Shown here piece by piece: positions 10,201-18,407 of a stretch of DNA of 64,000 bases (position 1 is its first letter; the number at the start of each line of letters is the position of its first letter). The DNA lies in contig JAGYOW010000002.1 of NCBI GenBank assembly GCA_018399285.1, positions 62,001 through 126,000 on the forward strand, read 5' to 3'. The notes under the pieces were generated by a model that was given only the letters and a program-made list of their open reading frames with translations, was not told the DNA's origin and searched no databases. This DNA is from Desulfotignum sp. (GTDB lineage Bacteria > Desulfobacterota > Desulfobacteria > Desulfobacterales > Desulfobacteraceae). Position numbers and translations under genes: made by a program.

Positions 10201-10491
10201 GCGGAAAACATGGCCCTATTTTTTACAGGTGATATCCACCCGTTTGAAAACCGGCTGGATCTGACCTGTCTGGTGGCACCCTTCAAAACCATTGACACCC
10301 TTGTGCAATTCATTCCTGTGGTCAATACCATCCTCAGCGGCCGTCTGGTGTCATTTCCAGCAAAAGCCACCGGTACCATCGATGATCCGGTCATTACGCC
10401 GCTGCACCCTTCAGCCGTGGGAGAAGGATTGATCAATATGTTCACCTCATTGCTGACATCACCGATTCGATTGTTTGAAACAACGCCCTGA
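7273..10491 (+). CDS. AsmA/TamB-like envelope protein (AsmA-like C-terminal domain)
   Basis: 1,072 residues. One N-terminal transmembrane anchor (about residues 5-27) is followed by a very long, mostly beta-strand region with alternating polar and hydrophobic residues. It ends in an AsmA-like C-terminal segment (ILSGRLVSFPAKATGTIDDP). Proteins of this group (AsmA, YhdP, TamB) span the periplasm and are thought to move phospholipid or assist outer-membrane assembly. Start ATG overlaps the stop of the protease gene, so translation is coupled. Which subfamily it belongs to cannot be settled by eye. Confidence 0.82.
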   Translation: MVVRRICLYTAAVVTAVILMAFLFLGPILNSPFVKPWIVNHIENQVNTEIDPDQVTFLLTPQLRIQVKAVTLPLTREIELSVEAVRLDLDLSALLKRKIEISGIFLKDLGIQTLPGENKTGLTFHAPLDFQFPKKQIQQVFALLPDSENQLQIHLENTSTQQFSSLNGSLWISKTDETMQFDTQIQDLHVTKDWLARFFSAPDFLMDQLASETARLHVRLNPDTGISGDLWLDRFDIASHRLTPASISGSQVQMHFSYLPDQVSFHVDPTQLAYPSAQVAMAFSNSRARNETALTFTGNHIDIAQAREATLALAPENQVVKPLFDILRKGTANDVSVGFHAASWDTLFDPRHLILEGNARNSQIQIPNTLLMADDVEGNAQVSDGKLIIVAENGRIDHSKIHQGRLTIDLLHSSHVPFTGEFDLNVNLAEVPAVLTRLLPDSMLAEEMARVKDLTGQADARLTLAVENDQPDLLVSVTTKPFSATGSYDRIPFPLTISQGMFVYENDQIRISGLSGNIGESRVTDVSANVMLDETTLLDLSANGLDLDIEEIWPELFLWKPVNTRMGPVTNASGHLIVSHLHYKGPMFELNQGEFNITGRGQDIRIGFSSRPHEIHQMSGAFDVSENAMDISDLSAQITGLDWLSDRVSPAYTAGIALPLWIKSGRIQMDDKQMSVSGKAELAPNIEFSIQLTGKEPAKLTLERIALEHKPLTDAQILFTRHPEFTQIRFKGKLDTQTLDIVMDENNLFHQRLISLTRGQPVKIVADPDENLHINARFVQLDTLISLLGGFSFSGIPFQFSQKNLHILADRLAYKKLEFSHVTVLVTGKRDHPDIQLLTADFCGAEVAGRMRLDLTSPDLQTVTDLKITASNQENVATLLSCFSPGIDLMDGGYTLNAHLSGTGSVKTLHTDLTGNILFESEKGQIHKMTLLSRLLSILNVLKLPDIRQEGFRFHSILVEAQMKNGTIHLEKAVIDAENMALFFTGDIHPFENRLDLTCLVAPFKTIDTLVQFIPVVNTILSGRLVSFPAKATGTIDDPVITPLHPSAVGEGLINMFTSLLTSPIRLFETTP

Positions 10492-10492
10492 T

Positions 10493-11260
10493 ATGTCTTT
10501 TGATCCGATATTTTCCCAAAAAATGCTTCTGCCCTATTCAGTGATGGGGGCCAATAACCACGTACGCATGGATCGGCTGCTGTCTGTTTTTCAGGATGCA
10601 GCCGGCATTCATGCGCATCAGATGGGGGTCAGCGGATTTGATCTGGCACAAAAACAGTTGAAATGGGTCATTTCCCGGTACCAGATCCGGGTGAATCAGC
10701 CGCTGCAATGGCCGGGTCCCTATGAATTGAAAACCTGGCGGTTTCCCTGGAAAAACCTGTATGAAATCCGTCAGTTTGAAATACTTTCCCCGGACGGTGT
10801 TCCTCACATCCAGGCATTGTCGGTCTGGGTCATGGTCAAAGCGGCAAACACCCGGCCGGTCAGGCTGTCTTATCATATGCCCCCGGAATTGATGACCCAG
10901 ACCGGCACACCGCCGGATCTATGGGCCAACACGTTTGATTTTGTCCGGTGGGATCATGAAGAGCAGTTTCCTGTCCGAATCCATGATCTGGACCTGAACC
11001 AGCATGTGAACAACACGATCTATGCAACCTGGGCGCTTGAAACCCTGCCCATGCCCTGGCTGTTTAATCATGTGCCGGTGACTCTGGTGATCAATTTTCT
11101 CAAAGAAACGTTCTACCCGGGAACGGTAACGGTTAAAACCTGTGTATCAGATCACACAGACCCGGTGACAACCCGACACGGTATCTTTGATGAATCCGGC
11201 GATGAAACACTGGCTGTGCTTACTTTGACCTGGAAACCCAATCCCCATGTCCCTGTTTGA
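10493..11260 (+). CDS. Acyl-ACP thioesterase (FatA/FatB-type)
   Basis: 255 residues. Hydrolyses acyl-acyl carrier protein to free fatty acid. Double hot-dog architecture: first repeat MGANNHVRMDRLLSVFQDAA, with WVISRYQIRV and WPGPYELKTW; second repeat begins near residue 150 with DLDLNQHVNNTIYATWALE, which carries the family's Asn-His-Asn active-site signature. ATG 10493 lies two bases after the preceding stop; a TTG at 10475 is a possible longer start. The last 14 bases overlap recX. The pairing with an envelope lipid-handling gene upstream is suggestive only. Confidence 0.85.
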   Translation: MSFDPIFSQKMLLPYSVMGANNHVRMDRLLSVFQDAAGIHAHQMGVSGFDLAQKQLKWVISRYQIRVNQPLQWPGPYELKTWRFPWKNLYEIRQFEILSPDGVPHIQALSVWVMVKAANTRPVRLSYHMPPELMTQTGTPPDLWANTFDFVRWDHEEQFPVRIHDLDLNQHVNNTIYATWALETLPMPWLFNHVPVTLVINFLKETFYPGTVTVKTCVSDHTDPVTTRHGIFDESGDETLAVLTLTWKPNPHVPV

Positions 11261-11738
11261 CGACACGCCGGATCCCCAGGAAGAAAAACTGTTTCAGACC
11301 GCGTTGCGGTATCTGGCCATCCGACCCCGCAGTGTCGGGGAAATGACCGGATACCTGGCAAAAAAAAGCCCGGATCCGGCACACATCTCTACTGTCATTG
11401 ACCGGTTGAAGCAATACCGGTATCTGAATGATGAAGAATTCGCCCGCATCTTTATTGAAAACCGGAAAAGAAACCAACCCAAATCAAAGTTCGCGCTTAC
11501 CCGGGAACTCAGACAAAAAGGTATCCGCTCCCAAATCATCAGCGATCTGCTTGACACATATGATGATATGCAGATGGCGGTCACAGCTCTGGCCGCCAGA
11601 TATCAAAGATGGCATCATCTGGACCCGGAAACCCGGCAGAAAAAAGCGTTTAATTATCTGCGTTACAGAGGTTTCAATTATGAAGCGATCCGGTTTGCCT
11701 GGGAACAGATCACCAAAGATGCGGATTTCAACGGTTAA
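11247..11738 (+). CDS. recX: Regulatory protein RecX
   Basis: 163 residues, typical length. RecX binds RecA filaments and modulates recombination and the SOS response. Recognised by three helical repeats: YLAIRPRSVGEMTGYLAKK, YLNDEEFARIFIENRKR and ALTRELRQKGI, then KKAFNYLRYRGFNYEAIRFAW at the C-terminus. The ATG lies inside the end of the thioesterase gene (14 bp overlap, shifted frame), so the two are probably co-translated. recA, the usual neighbour, is absent from this window. Confidence 0.88.
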   Translation: MSLFDDTPDPQEEKLFQTALRYLAIRPRSVGEMTGYLAKKSPDPAHISTVIDRLKQYRYLNDEEFARIFIENRKRNQPKSKFALTRELRQKGIRSQIISDLLDTYDDMQMAVTALAARYQRWHHLDPETRQKKAFNYLRYRGFNYEAIRFAWEQITKDADFNG

Positions 11739-11778
11739 GAAGGCTTTGGTTTGAGCCCTGCCCCCCTTTCCTCTTTTT

Positions 11779-13108
11779 TTACTGAGCCGGAAGAATACGG
11801 ATCAGTGCGGCTTTTTCCAGATCCAGATAGGTATCGGCCAGTTTCGTCATCTCCTTGTGGGTCAACCCGCTGTATTCAGGAACAATGGTGTGGGCCCAGT
11901 CCAGTTTTTCAGGGTGTTGTCGTGACCCTGCCATCACGGAATTCAGCCAGTAGGCATTGGTTTCCCGCAACACCTCCAGTTGTTTGAGAACCGGGGCCAG
12001 AGCCAGTTCAGTCTCACGGGCGGAAATTCCATTGGCACGGATGTCTGCAATAATTTCATCAAGGGTCTGTACCACCTGATCCACAGATTCATGGGACACC
12101 GGTACCACCATCTGCAGCACCCCATATCCATCATGAACCATGGACGGGTGATTGTAAACATACGGCGAATACGCGGCCCCCAGTTTTTCCCGGATGGTTA
12201 TTCTCAAATGTTCAGACAGGACCCGGGACAGCAGGGACAATCCCCGGGACAAATTCACATCCCAGTAATCATCGGTTAAAAAAGCGATCCGCACCACGCC
12301 TTTATCGATTTTGGTATCCAGGGTCAAAGACAGATTTTCCCCTTCAGGAAATTGAACCGGATCCAGATCATTTTGGCAATGAACTTCGTTTTCCGGGAAA
12401 GCAAATCCTCCCAACAGCGTGCGGGCATGGGAAACCACCCGGGCGGGATCAAACTCTCCCACCAGGGAGACCTCAAATCCCCCCTGATTGAAATACGGGG
12501 TGAGCCAGGACTGGATATCGGTTAAGGCCAGGCGATCCACCTCATCGGGATGGGGCATGCCGAACCAGGGATCTTCCCCGGCCAGAAACCGGTCCCCTTT
12601 AATGCGCATGATGCCGTCCGGGGTCTGTTTAAGGGCTTCATACATCTGGCGGTACTGATTTTTGGCCAGGTCAAGACTTTCCTGTTTGAAACCCGGATCC
12701 GTCAGTAACGAGCGGATCAGGTGAAAAACCAGTTCGGTCTCGCCGGGGTCCGCAGACCCGCTCAGGGAAAAAAAGCTATCCTCCACGGTAAATTCCATGG
12801 TCACGTCCCGGCCGGCCAATGCCGCGTTCAATTGATCCAGGGTCATGCTTCCCAGACCGCTTTTATGCACGGTCTGCTCACTGATAAAAGCGATGCCGGG
12901 TTTGTCCGCCGGTTCACAGGCCCTGCCGTGGCCGAACACCACTTTGAACAGAAACCGGCCTTTCTGAAAATCGGTTTGCTTGAGATTCAGCCGGATATGG
13001 TTGTCAAAATCGATCCGGGAAATTTCCAGATCATTGACATTTTTTTCTATATCCTGAATGGCCGCCGTTGTTTCAGGAACCGGAAGATAAGGAAAAGGGG
13101 TGGAAAAA
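11779..13108 (-). CDS. M16 protease, C-terminal fragment (out of frame)
   Basis: The frame is open from just after a TGA near 13150 to 11779, but it lacks a convincing own start: the first possible one is GTG 12942 in ...FKVVFGHGR. It encodes the second pair of M16 domains, with the recognisable sequences GIAFISEQTVHKSGLGSMTL, LGAAYSPYVYNHPSMVHDGY and ILPAQ at the end. In the family this half is inactive and forms the lid of the protease chamber. No ribosome site is seen, so it is probably not made unless the frame is restored. Confidence 0.65.
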
Positions 13109-14648
13109 GTTCCTGGTTGAACAGATCCGCTTTTTGGCGGGCACTGTCATTGAATCCGTTTAAAATGGCCTGTTCAGCGGATTCGGAAGAATCTGATGCA
13201 ATGTCTGCGTTCCCGGTGACCATCACCAGGCGGTGATCCGGATTCCAGGATGTCTGAAATGCCGTGTTCACCTGATCCACAGACAAACTTTCCACAAACG
13301 GGGCCAGCAGATCTTTTGCCTGAACAGGGGATAAAAACCATTTCCTGGTTTGAACCGAGGTGAGCAGGGATTTTGCCAGGTTTGATGTCTTCCGGGTGTC
13401 AGCCTGCCGGACGTTTGTTTCCAGATCAGCCAGAAAATCCGCTTTGACCCGGTCCAGTTCTTTTTGTGTGAATCCGGTTTCAAACGCCTGGCGCAGCAAT
13501 TTCTCCAGTTGTGCCAGACTGGTATCCCAGTGTTTGGCATCACATTTAGCAGTGACCGCCGCCGCATTTATATGATTGAGAAACCGGCCGGAATATGCGG
13601 ATGCCGAAGAAAAATCCACGCTGCCTTCCTGAATCATGCGGGACAGGCGATGATCCAGCATGTTATCTGCCAGGTTCCGGGTCACCTTGAGCTTGAGACT
13701 GTCTTCGGTTTCATAGGCAAAATCCGTATATTCGATCCGTTCAATTGTAATCTGTGTATTTCCTGCTTCCGGCTCAAAAAAATAAAACGGTTTGATACCC
13801 TCGTGGGGGTCCCATTGGATGCCTTTGGGTGCATAAAGACTTTCCGGGATCCGGGGTTCAAGGGATTGAAACCGGGCGGTGATCCATTTTTCAGCCGCCT
13901 GGATATCCATATCCCCGACCATGATCAAAACCATGTTATCCGGCCGGTACCATCGGTCATAAAACTGTCTGAGCTGTTTTTGATCCGTGGTTTCAATCAC
14001 CGGTTCTTTGCCGATGGGCATGCGCTTCGGCAGAATAGATCCCGGCAGTTCAAACGAGAAAGTGGATTTAAAGGTCCGGTAGGACACAGAGTCCCGCTCC
14101 TGTTTTTCCGCCAGGATGATTCCCCGTTCCCGGTCGATCTCCTCTTCCTGAAGCAGTGCACCGGCCGCATAATCTTTGAGCACCTTCAGGGCATCATCAA
14201 GATGTGCCTGATCCCCTTTGGGCAGTTTCAAATCATAGACTGTATGAAAAAAAGAGGTGCTGGCATTCACATCCGCACCGAAATCCATGCCGATGGACTG
14301 GAAATAAGTCACCAGTTCTCCCGGAGAAAAATGCTCGGTGCCGTTGAACAGCATGTGTTCCAGATAATGGGCCATCCCCTGTTCATCCGATGTTTCATGG
14401 GCGGAACCGGCAAATATGTTCAAATAAACACCCACCCGGTCTTTGGGGGTGGTGTTTTTCATGAGAACATATTGAAATCCATTGGACAGGGTGGCGTGAA
14501 CCACGGCCGGGTCCTTGATCACCTGATCGGCAGCCACGGGCAGGGCATGTCCGGCCGGGGTGAGCCAGGCGCCCGCTCCGATCAGCAAGGCCCATACCAG
14601 ACAACCGATCTGAACCAGATATCGGGTCAGGGGGCGCATGTTATCCAT
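13047..14648 (-). CDS. M16 protease, N-terminal fragment (signal, zinc site)
   Basis: 533 residues as it stands. A hydrophobic signal segment (about residues 10-33) directs it to the periplasm. The inverted zinc motif HYLEH is at residues 94-98, with LNGFQYVLMKN and GSAHETSDEQGMAHYLEH typical of M16A/PqqL. It ends with an aberrant tail (PPLFLIFRFLKQRRPFRI) caused by the shift. The start at 14648 overlaps the stop of the upstream foldase gene (ATGGATAAC); ATG 14639 is an alternative. All catalytic residues are in this part, so a partial activity cannot be excluded. Confidence 0.75.
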   Translation of the reverse strand: MDNMRPLTRYLVQIGCLVWALLIGAGAWLTPAGHALPVAADQVIKDPAVVHATLSNGFQYVLMKNTTPKDRVGVYLNIFAGSAHETSDEQGMAHYLEHMLFNGTEHFSPGELVTYFQSIGMDFGADVNASTSFFHTVYDLKLPKGDQAHLDDALKVLKDYAAGALLQEEEIDRERGIILAEKQERDSVSYRTFKSTFSFELPGSILPKRMPIGKEPVIETTDQKQLRQFYDRWYRPDNMVLIMVGDMDIQAAEKWITARFQSLEPRIPESLYAPKGIQWDPHEGIKPFYFFEPEAGNTQITIERIEYTDFAYETEDSLKLKVTRNLADNMLDHRLSRMIQEGSVDFSSASAYSGRFLNHINAAAVTAKCDAKHWDTSLAQLEKLLRQAFETGFTQKELDRVKADFLADLETNVRQADTRKTSNLAKSLLTSVQTRKWFLSPVQAKDLLAPFVESLSVDQVNTAFQTSWNPDHRLVMVTGNADIASDSSESAEQAILNGFNDSARQKADLFNQELFPPLFLIFRFLKQRRPFRI

Positions 14649-16536
14649 CGATGAGCCGTGAATTGATTTCAATATCGCTTTTTTCTTTGAGTTCATTGAT
14701 CCATGCCTGAAAGTATTGTCCTTGTTTTGCCTGTAACAGCTGGGATTTTATGTCCGCCAGATTTTCCTGGGCCTCATTTTCTTCCGGGGCTTTCTGTTCA
14801 TTGTACGCAATGATAAAAAATCCCTGATCGGTCTGTAATACGTCCGGATGCAACGGGTGTTCCGGCGTCAGTTGGAATGCGGCATTTATGAACGCCTCGG
14901 ATCGCCCGACTGCCTGGACAGGCTCGTTTCGGGTAAACCAGTCAGTGGTGGACACAGTCAGATTATTTTCCTGGGCGGTTTTTTCAAGATTTCCAGCGGT
15001 TTTTGCCGCCTCAAGCAGTTCTTTGGCCCGGGTTTCAGCCGCAGTTACACGCAATTTGTCTTCCAGCACTTGGGTGATCTGATCGGTTACCGCTTCCAGG
15101 GGCAATTGTTCCGGTTCAATGGTTTCTGTCACCTTGATCAGAAAATAATCATCCCCGATTTCCCGAATATCGCTGATCTGCTGGGGCTGGATCTCAAACG
15201 CGGCCTGGGCGAAACCCGGGGTATTGTCCAGTTCCAGTCCATTGCCTTGTGCATCAAACAGGTCCGTGGTCCTGACTTCTTTCTGAGTCATCAATCCCAC
15301 CTGCTCCAGGGTATCTCCATCAATGACCGCATCAAACGCATCTTCCGCTCTGTAATAGGCCTGTTGCTGCATTTCCTCCTGTTTAAGCCGGGTTTTGATA
15401 TCTTCGGCTACTTCGTCCAAAGATTTTGTATGGGCGTCAAACCGGTCCATCACCTTGATCACATGCCAGCCGAACCGGGTTTTTACCGGTTCGGAAATTT
15501 CCCCGGGCTGCATGGCAAATGCAGCCTCAGAAAAGGATGGGATCATGCTGTTTCTGTCAAATTTTCCCAGGTATCCCCCGTCTTCTTTGGAAGGTCCCTG
15601 GGAGGTTTCTCTGGCCAGTTCAGCAAAATCCTCACCTTTCACAGCACGCTCATAAACGGCCATGGCCTGGTTTTTCGCTGTTTCCACGGCTGTTTCATCT
15701 GCGGTGTCATCCACTTGAATCAAAATGTGACTGGCTTCCACCTGTTCAGGTATTTCAAATTCTTCCGCATGCTGTTCATAATAGCCATTGATCTGTTCTT
15801 TGGTAATGGTGACCTGCTCCTGATAATCCCGGGGAGAATATCGGATAAAGGCTGCCTTGCGTTTGGGCTCTGATTGATATCGGGCCTTGTTTTCTTCGTA
15901 ATGGGCCTGAATCTGTTCCGGGGTCACTGAAAAATCGGAAAATTCAGCCGGATCCACTTGAATGTAATCCACTTTCCTGGATGTGTTGTGAAAATCGTAA
16001 AAACTGCGTGCTTCCAGATCTGAGGCAGACACGGAACCCACAATCATGTCCTGAAGCTTTTGCGTTCTCAACTGGGCACGCTGGAGCTGTTCAAACATTT
16101 CAGGGGTCAGAGAGTTGAGCCCCAGCAGCCGTTTGTACAATTCCATATCAAACCGGCCGTCTTTGTGGAATACCTCCATGTTCAGGATGGATTCCTGCAA
16201 TTCAGAATCCGTGACCCTGATATCGAAGGCATCGGCCTGTTCCGCCATCAGTTTTTCTTCAATCAGGGTATTCAGGGCCTGCTGCTTGACATTCAAGGCT
16301 TTTAACAGATCATCAGTCAGGTTGTCCTGAAAGCGATTTCGCATCTGTTCCACCAGATTCTTGTAGGCCAGCTGAAACTCATCAACCGTGATGGGGGTAT
16401 CATTCACCGACGCCACTGAATCATCCCGGCCGGAATTCATGGATCCCACACCCAGAAATACAAACACCACCACGATGATACCCAGAAAAATCTTGATAAT
16501 CCAGTTGCCTGAATTCTCCCGCAGATAACGCAGCAT
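14641..16536 (-). CDS. ppiD: Peptidyl-prolyl cis-trans isomerase D-like periplasmic foldase
   Basis: 631 residues. Chaperone/isomerase anchored in the inner membrane and facing the periplasm, handling newly exported proteins. One transmembrane helix (about residues 13-32, IIKIFLGIIVVVFVFLGVG) follows a short basic N-terminus, as in PpiD. A SurA-like N-terminal chaperone region follows, then a parvulin domain (VEASHILIQVDD ... GGYLGKFDRNSMIPSFSEAA ... FGWHVIKVMDR). A degenerate second rotamase-like region precedes the C-terminus. GGAGAG lies before the ATG. Its stop overlaps the start of the M16 protease gene, so the two form an operon. Confidence 0.92.
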   Translation of the reverse strand: MLRYLRENSGNWIIKIFLGIIVVVFVFLGVGSMNSGRDDSVASVNDTPITVDEFQLAYKNLVEQMRNRFQDNLTDDLLKALNVKQQALNTLIEEKLMAEQADAFDIRVTDSELQESILNMEVFHKDGRFDMELYKRLLGLNSLTPEMFEQLQRAQLRTQKLQDMIVGSVSASDLEARSFYDFHNTSRKVDYIQVDPAEFSDFSVTPEQIQAHYEENKARYQSEPKRKAAFIRYSPRDYQEQVTITKEQINGYYEQHAEEFEIPEQVEASHILIQVDDTADETAVETAKNQAMAVYERAVKGEDFAELARETSQGPSKEDGGYLGKFDRNSMIPSFSEAAFAMQPGEISEPVKTRFGWHVIKVMDRFDAHTKSLDEVAEDIKTRLKQEEMQQQAYYRAEDAFDAVIDGDTLEQVGLMTQKEVRTTDLFDAQGNGLELDNTPGFAQAAFEIQPQQISDIREIGDDYFLIKVTETIEPEQLPLEAVTDQITQVLEDKLRVTAAETRAKELLEAAKTAGNLEKTAQENNLTVSTTDWFTRNEPVQAVGRSEAFINAAFQLTPEHPLHPDVLQTDQGFFIIAYNEQKAPEENEAQENLADIKSQLLQAKQGQYFQAWINELKEKSDIEINSRLIDG

Positions 16537-16582
16537 GCCGCTCTCCTTCGTACATCATATAGTAAAAGTTAACAAATTTTAT

Positions 16583-16612
16583 ATAATATCTTTTCACAAA
16601 ACCGGATGTCAA
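16583..16612 (-). promoter_or_regulatory. Sigma-70-type promoter of ppiD
   Basis: On the - strand, TTGACA (16612-16607) and TATTAT (16588-16583) are separated by 18 bases. The expected transcript start is about 40 bases upstream of the ppiD ATG. Confidence 0.55.
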
Positions 16613-16659
16613 TGTTTAATTCAAATCCACGGGTTGCTCTGAAAAAAATATTTTTTTTG

Positions 16660-16688
16660 TTGACACCGGCCCGCGATTCGATTATTAA
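16660..16688 (+). promoter_or_regulatory. Sigma-70-type promoter of tRNA-Ala
   Basis: TTGACA (16660-16665), 17-base spacer, TATTAA (16683-16688). The predicted transcript starts about 12 bases before the mature tRNA. It is divergent from the ppiD promoter. Confidence 0.7.
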
Positions 16689-16706
16689 TCACCATCATTT
16701 TGATGT

Positions 16707-16782
16707 GGGGCTGTAGCTCAGCTGGGAGAGCGTACGGCTGGCAGCCGTAAGGTCAGGGGTTCGATCCCCCTCAGCTCCACCA
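16707..16782 (+). tRNA. tRNA-Ala (anticodon GGC)
   Basis: 76 nt including an encoded CCA. Acceptor GGGGCTG pairs with CAGCTCC (one G-U). D arm GCTCAGCTGGGAGAGC. Anticodon stem TACGG/CCGTA with loop CTGGCAG, giving anticodon GGC. T arm GGGGG TTCGATC CCCC. Discriminator A. It reads GCC (and probably GCU) codons. Confidence 0.97.
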
Positions 16783-16814
16783 TTTAATGCAGATATCATA
16801 AATTTTATCTGATA

Positions 16815-16855
16815 AAAAAACCTTCCTGCAGAACCAATTTGCAGGAAGGTTTTTT
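16815..16855. terminator. Strong bidirectional intrinsic terminator
   Basis: A 16-bp perfect stem (16815-16830 with 16840-16855) around a 9-base loop, with an A-run on one side and a T-run on the other. It can end the tRNA-Ala transcript on + and the htrA transcript on -. Confidence 0.9.
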
Positions 16856-16882
16856 AATTTCAGCCGGTTTTAACCGTTCTCT

Positions 16883-18298
16883 TTATTTTTCAAACCGCAC
16901 CACATACACGTGGCTGTTGCCTCTTCTGAACAGCAGCTGGGCGGTCCGGCCTTTTTCAATTCGGGATAACACCTCATGATAGGATGTCAGATCAGTGATT
17001 CGCTGGCGGTTGAGCTCCAGGAGCAGGTCTCCGTTCCGGACCCCTGAACTGTCGGCCGGAGAATCCGGTTTGATTTCAGTGACAATCAGTCCTTTGACTT
17101 CTTCAGGATATCCCAGGCGCTGGGCAGTGGCGGTATCGAGTTCCTTGAACTTGAACCCGAAACTGTCGAATTCCTCCAGCGATGCCATTACTTCCGGATC
17201 CTGATCCGGGCGTTTTCCCAGTTTGACCTTCACGGTTTTTTCCTTGCCTTCCCGGATGATTTTTACATCCACGGTCTCATCCACCTTGAGATTGGCGATG
17301 GTGAGGGTCAGATCCCGGGAGGTTTCGATTTTTTCTCCATTGACCTCAAGAATCACATCCCCGGATTTGATTCCGGCCTCATGGGCGGGATTGTCTTCAT
17401 ACACCTTGGCCACATACACACCGCGGGTCGAATCGATGCCATAATATTCCGCCAGTTCCGGTGTGATGTTCTGGATGGCCACGCCCATCCATCCCCGGGA
17501 GACGTGTTTGGTGTCGATGAGCTGATCGATAATGCCGGTGGCCAGATCGGACGGGATGGCAAACCCGATGCCCTGGCCGGCCCTCACAATGGCGGTGTTG
17601 ATTCCGATGACCTCGCCGTCCAGGTTCAGCAACGGTCCGCCACTGTTGCCCGGGTTGATGGACGCATCGGTCTGGATGAAATCGTCATAGGGTCCGGAAC
17701 CGATAATCCGGCCTTTGGCGGAAATAATGCCCGCAGTAACGGTCTGCTCAAGCCCGAACGGGCTGCCGATGGCCACCACCCAGGAACCGATGTCCGCATC
17801 GCTGGATTTACCGAATTTCAAGGGTTGTAAATTTTTGGCATCCACCTTGATCAGCGCCAGATCCGTCATGGGATCGGTACCCACGATCTCGGCGTCAAGT
17901 TCGGTTTTGTCGTGAAGAATCACCTTAACCTCATCCGCGCCTTTGATCACGTGATGATTGGTGACAATATACCCGTCCTTGGAAATGATGAATCCGGAGC
18001 CCAGACTCTGTTCTTTCCGGTTCTGGGGCTGGGGGTTGAGAAACGGGCCGAAAAAATCTTCAAGCCCTTCCCGGTTTCCGAAGGGATGACCGAAAAAATG
18101 TTCAAAGACCCGGCCGCCGCCCTGAACGGTTTTCACGGTCTGGATATTGACCACCCCGGCCTTGGCTGTTTTGGCCAGGTCGGAAAAACCGGCCGGGATC
18201 ATTTTTTGTTTCTGAGCGGCCCAGACCGGCAGTGATGTCAGCAGAAAAACACTCACCAGCAACGTGAGAATCAGATGCGTTTTGTTCAAGTGTTTCAT
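16883..18298 (-). CDS. degP: Periplasmic serine protease Do/HtrA (DegP-like)
   Basis: 471 residues. Degrades or holds misfolded envelope proteins. Signal peptide at residues 1-27 (ending VWAAQK). The trypsin-like domain has catalytic His116 (VTNHHV), Asp146 (MTDLALIKV) and Ser219 (GNSGGPL). Two PDZ domains follow, at about residues 275-365 and 385-465. RBS AGGAGA lies 6 bases before the ATG. It sits downstream of an OmpR-type regulator and its kinase on the same strand, which suggests control by that system, comparable to Cpx control of degP. DegQ/MucD naming is equally possible. Confidence 0.94.
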   Translation of the reverse strand: MKHLNKTHLILTLLVSVFLLTSLPVWAAQKQKMIPAGFSDLAKTAKAGVVNIQTVKTVQGGGRVFEHFFGHPFGNREGLEDFFGPFLNPQPQNRKEQSLGSGFIISKDGYIVTNHHVIKGADEVKVILHDKTELDAEIVGTDPMTDLALIKVDAKNLQPLKFGKSSDADIGSWVVAIGSPFGLEQTVTAGIISAKGRIIGSGPYDDFIQTDASINPGNSGGPLLNLDGEVIGINTAIVRAGQGIGFAIPSDLATGIIDQLIDTKHVSRGWMGVAIQNITPELAEYYGIDSTRGVYVAKVYEDNPAHEAGIKSGDVILEVNGEKIETSRDLTLTIANLKVDETVDVKIIREGKEKTVKVKLGKRPDQDPEVMASLEEFDSFGFKFKELDTATAQRLGYPEEVKGLIVTEIKPDSPADSSGVRNGDLLLELNRQRITDLTSYHEVLSRIEKGRTAQLLFRRGNSHVYVVRFEK

Positions 18299-18379
18299 GG
18301 TATTCTCCTTTTTGAATATTGAGTTTGAAAAAAATCAATCAACGCCTGGTTTAAACAGATCTTTTCCTTTTGTAAGGGT

Positions 18380-18407
18380 ATTATAATACCGAAAGATGAT
18401 TTTTAAA
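18380..18407 (-). promoter_or_regulatory. Possible htrA/degP promoter with palindromic -10 region
   Basis: A perfect 14-bp palindrome GGTATTATAATACC (18377-18390) contains TATAAT on the - strand (18385-18380). TTTAAA lies 16 bases upstream as a weak -35. Leader would be about 75 nt. The poor -35 box would fit an activator-dependent promoter. Confidence 0.4.

Larger units (their letters stand above)
11779..14648 (-). pseudogene. M16-family zinc protease (PqqL-like), broken by a single-base frameshift
   Basis: Two overlapping frames together encode about 955 residues, the usual size of periplasmic PqqL-type M16 proteases. The N-terminal part runs 14648-13047 and the C-terminal part from about 13108 down to 11779. 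Joined at the A-run/G-run at 13093-13108 (+ strand) the protein reads on smoothly: ...NQELF then STPFPYLPVPETTAAIQDIE. Loss of one T from a six-T run on the coding strand would produce the present state. No canonical slippery heptamer is present in the zero frame, so programmed shifting is unlikely. It may be a true mutation or a sequencing/assembly error. Confidence 0.8.

Noticed and set aside
13093-13108. Programmed -1 frameshifting in the M16 gene
   Set aside because: The zero-frame context (GAA CTT TTT CCA CCC) does not fit X XXY YYZ, and no strong downstream hairpin was noticed.
13464-14654. Open frame of 396 codons on + opposite the M16 protease gene
   Set aside because: Antisense shadow of a well-recognised M16 coding sequence; no ribosome site and low-complexity, Phe/Gly/His-rich translation typical of such shadows.
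14848-15873. Open frame of 341 codons on + opposite ppiD
   Set aside because: Shadow of the ppiD coding frame; translation has no recognisable domain.
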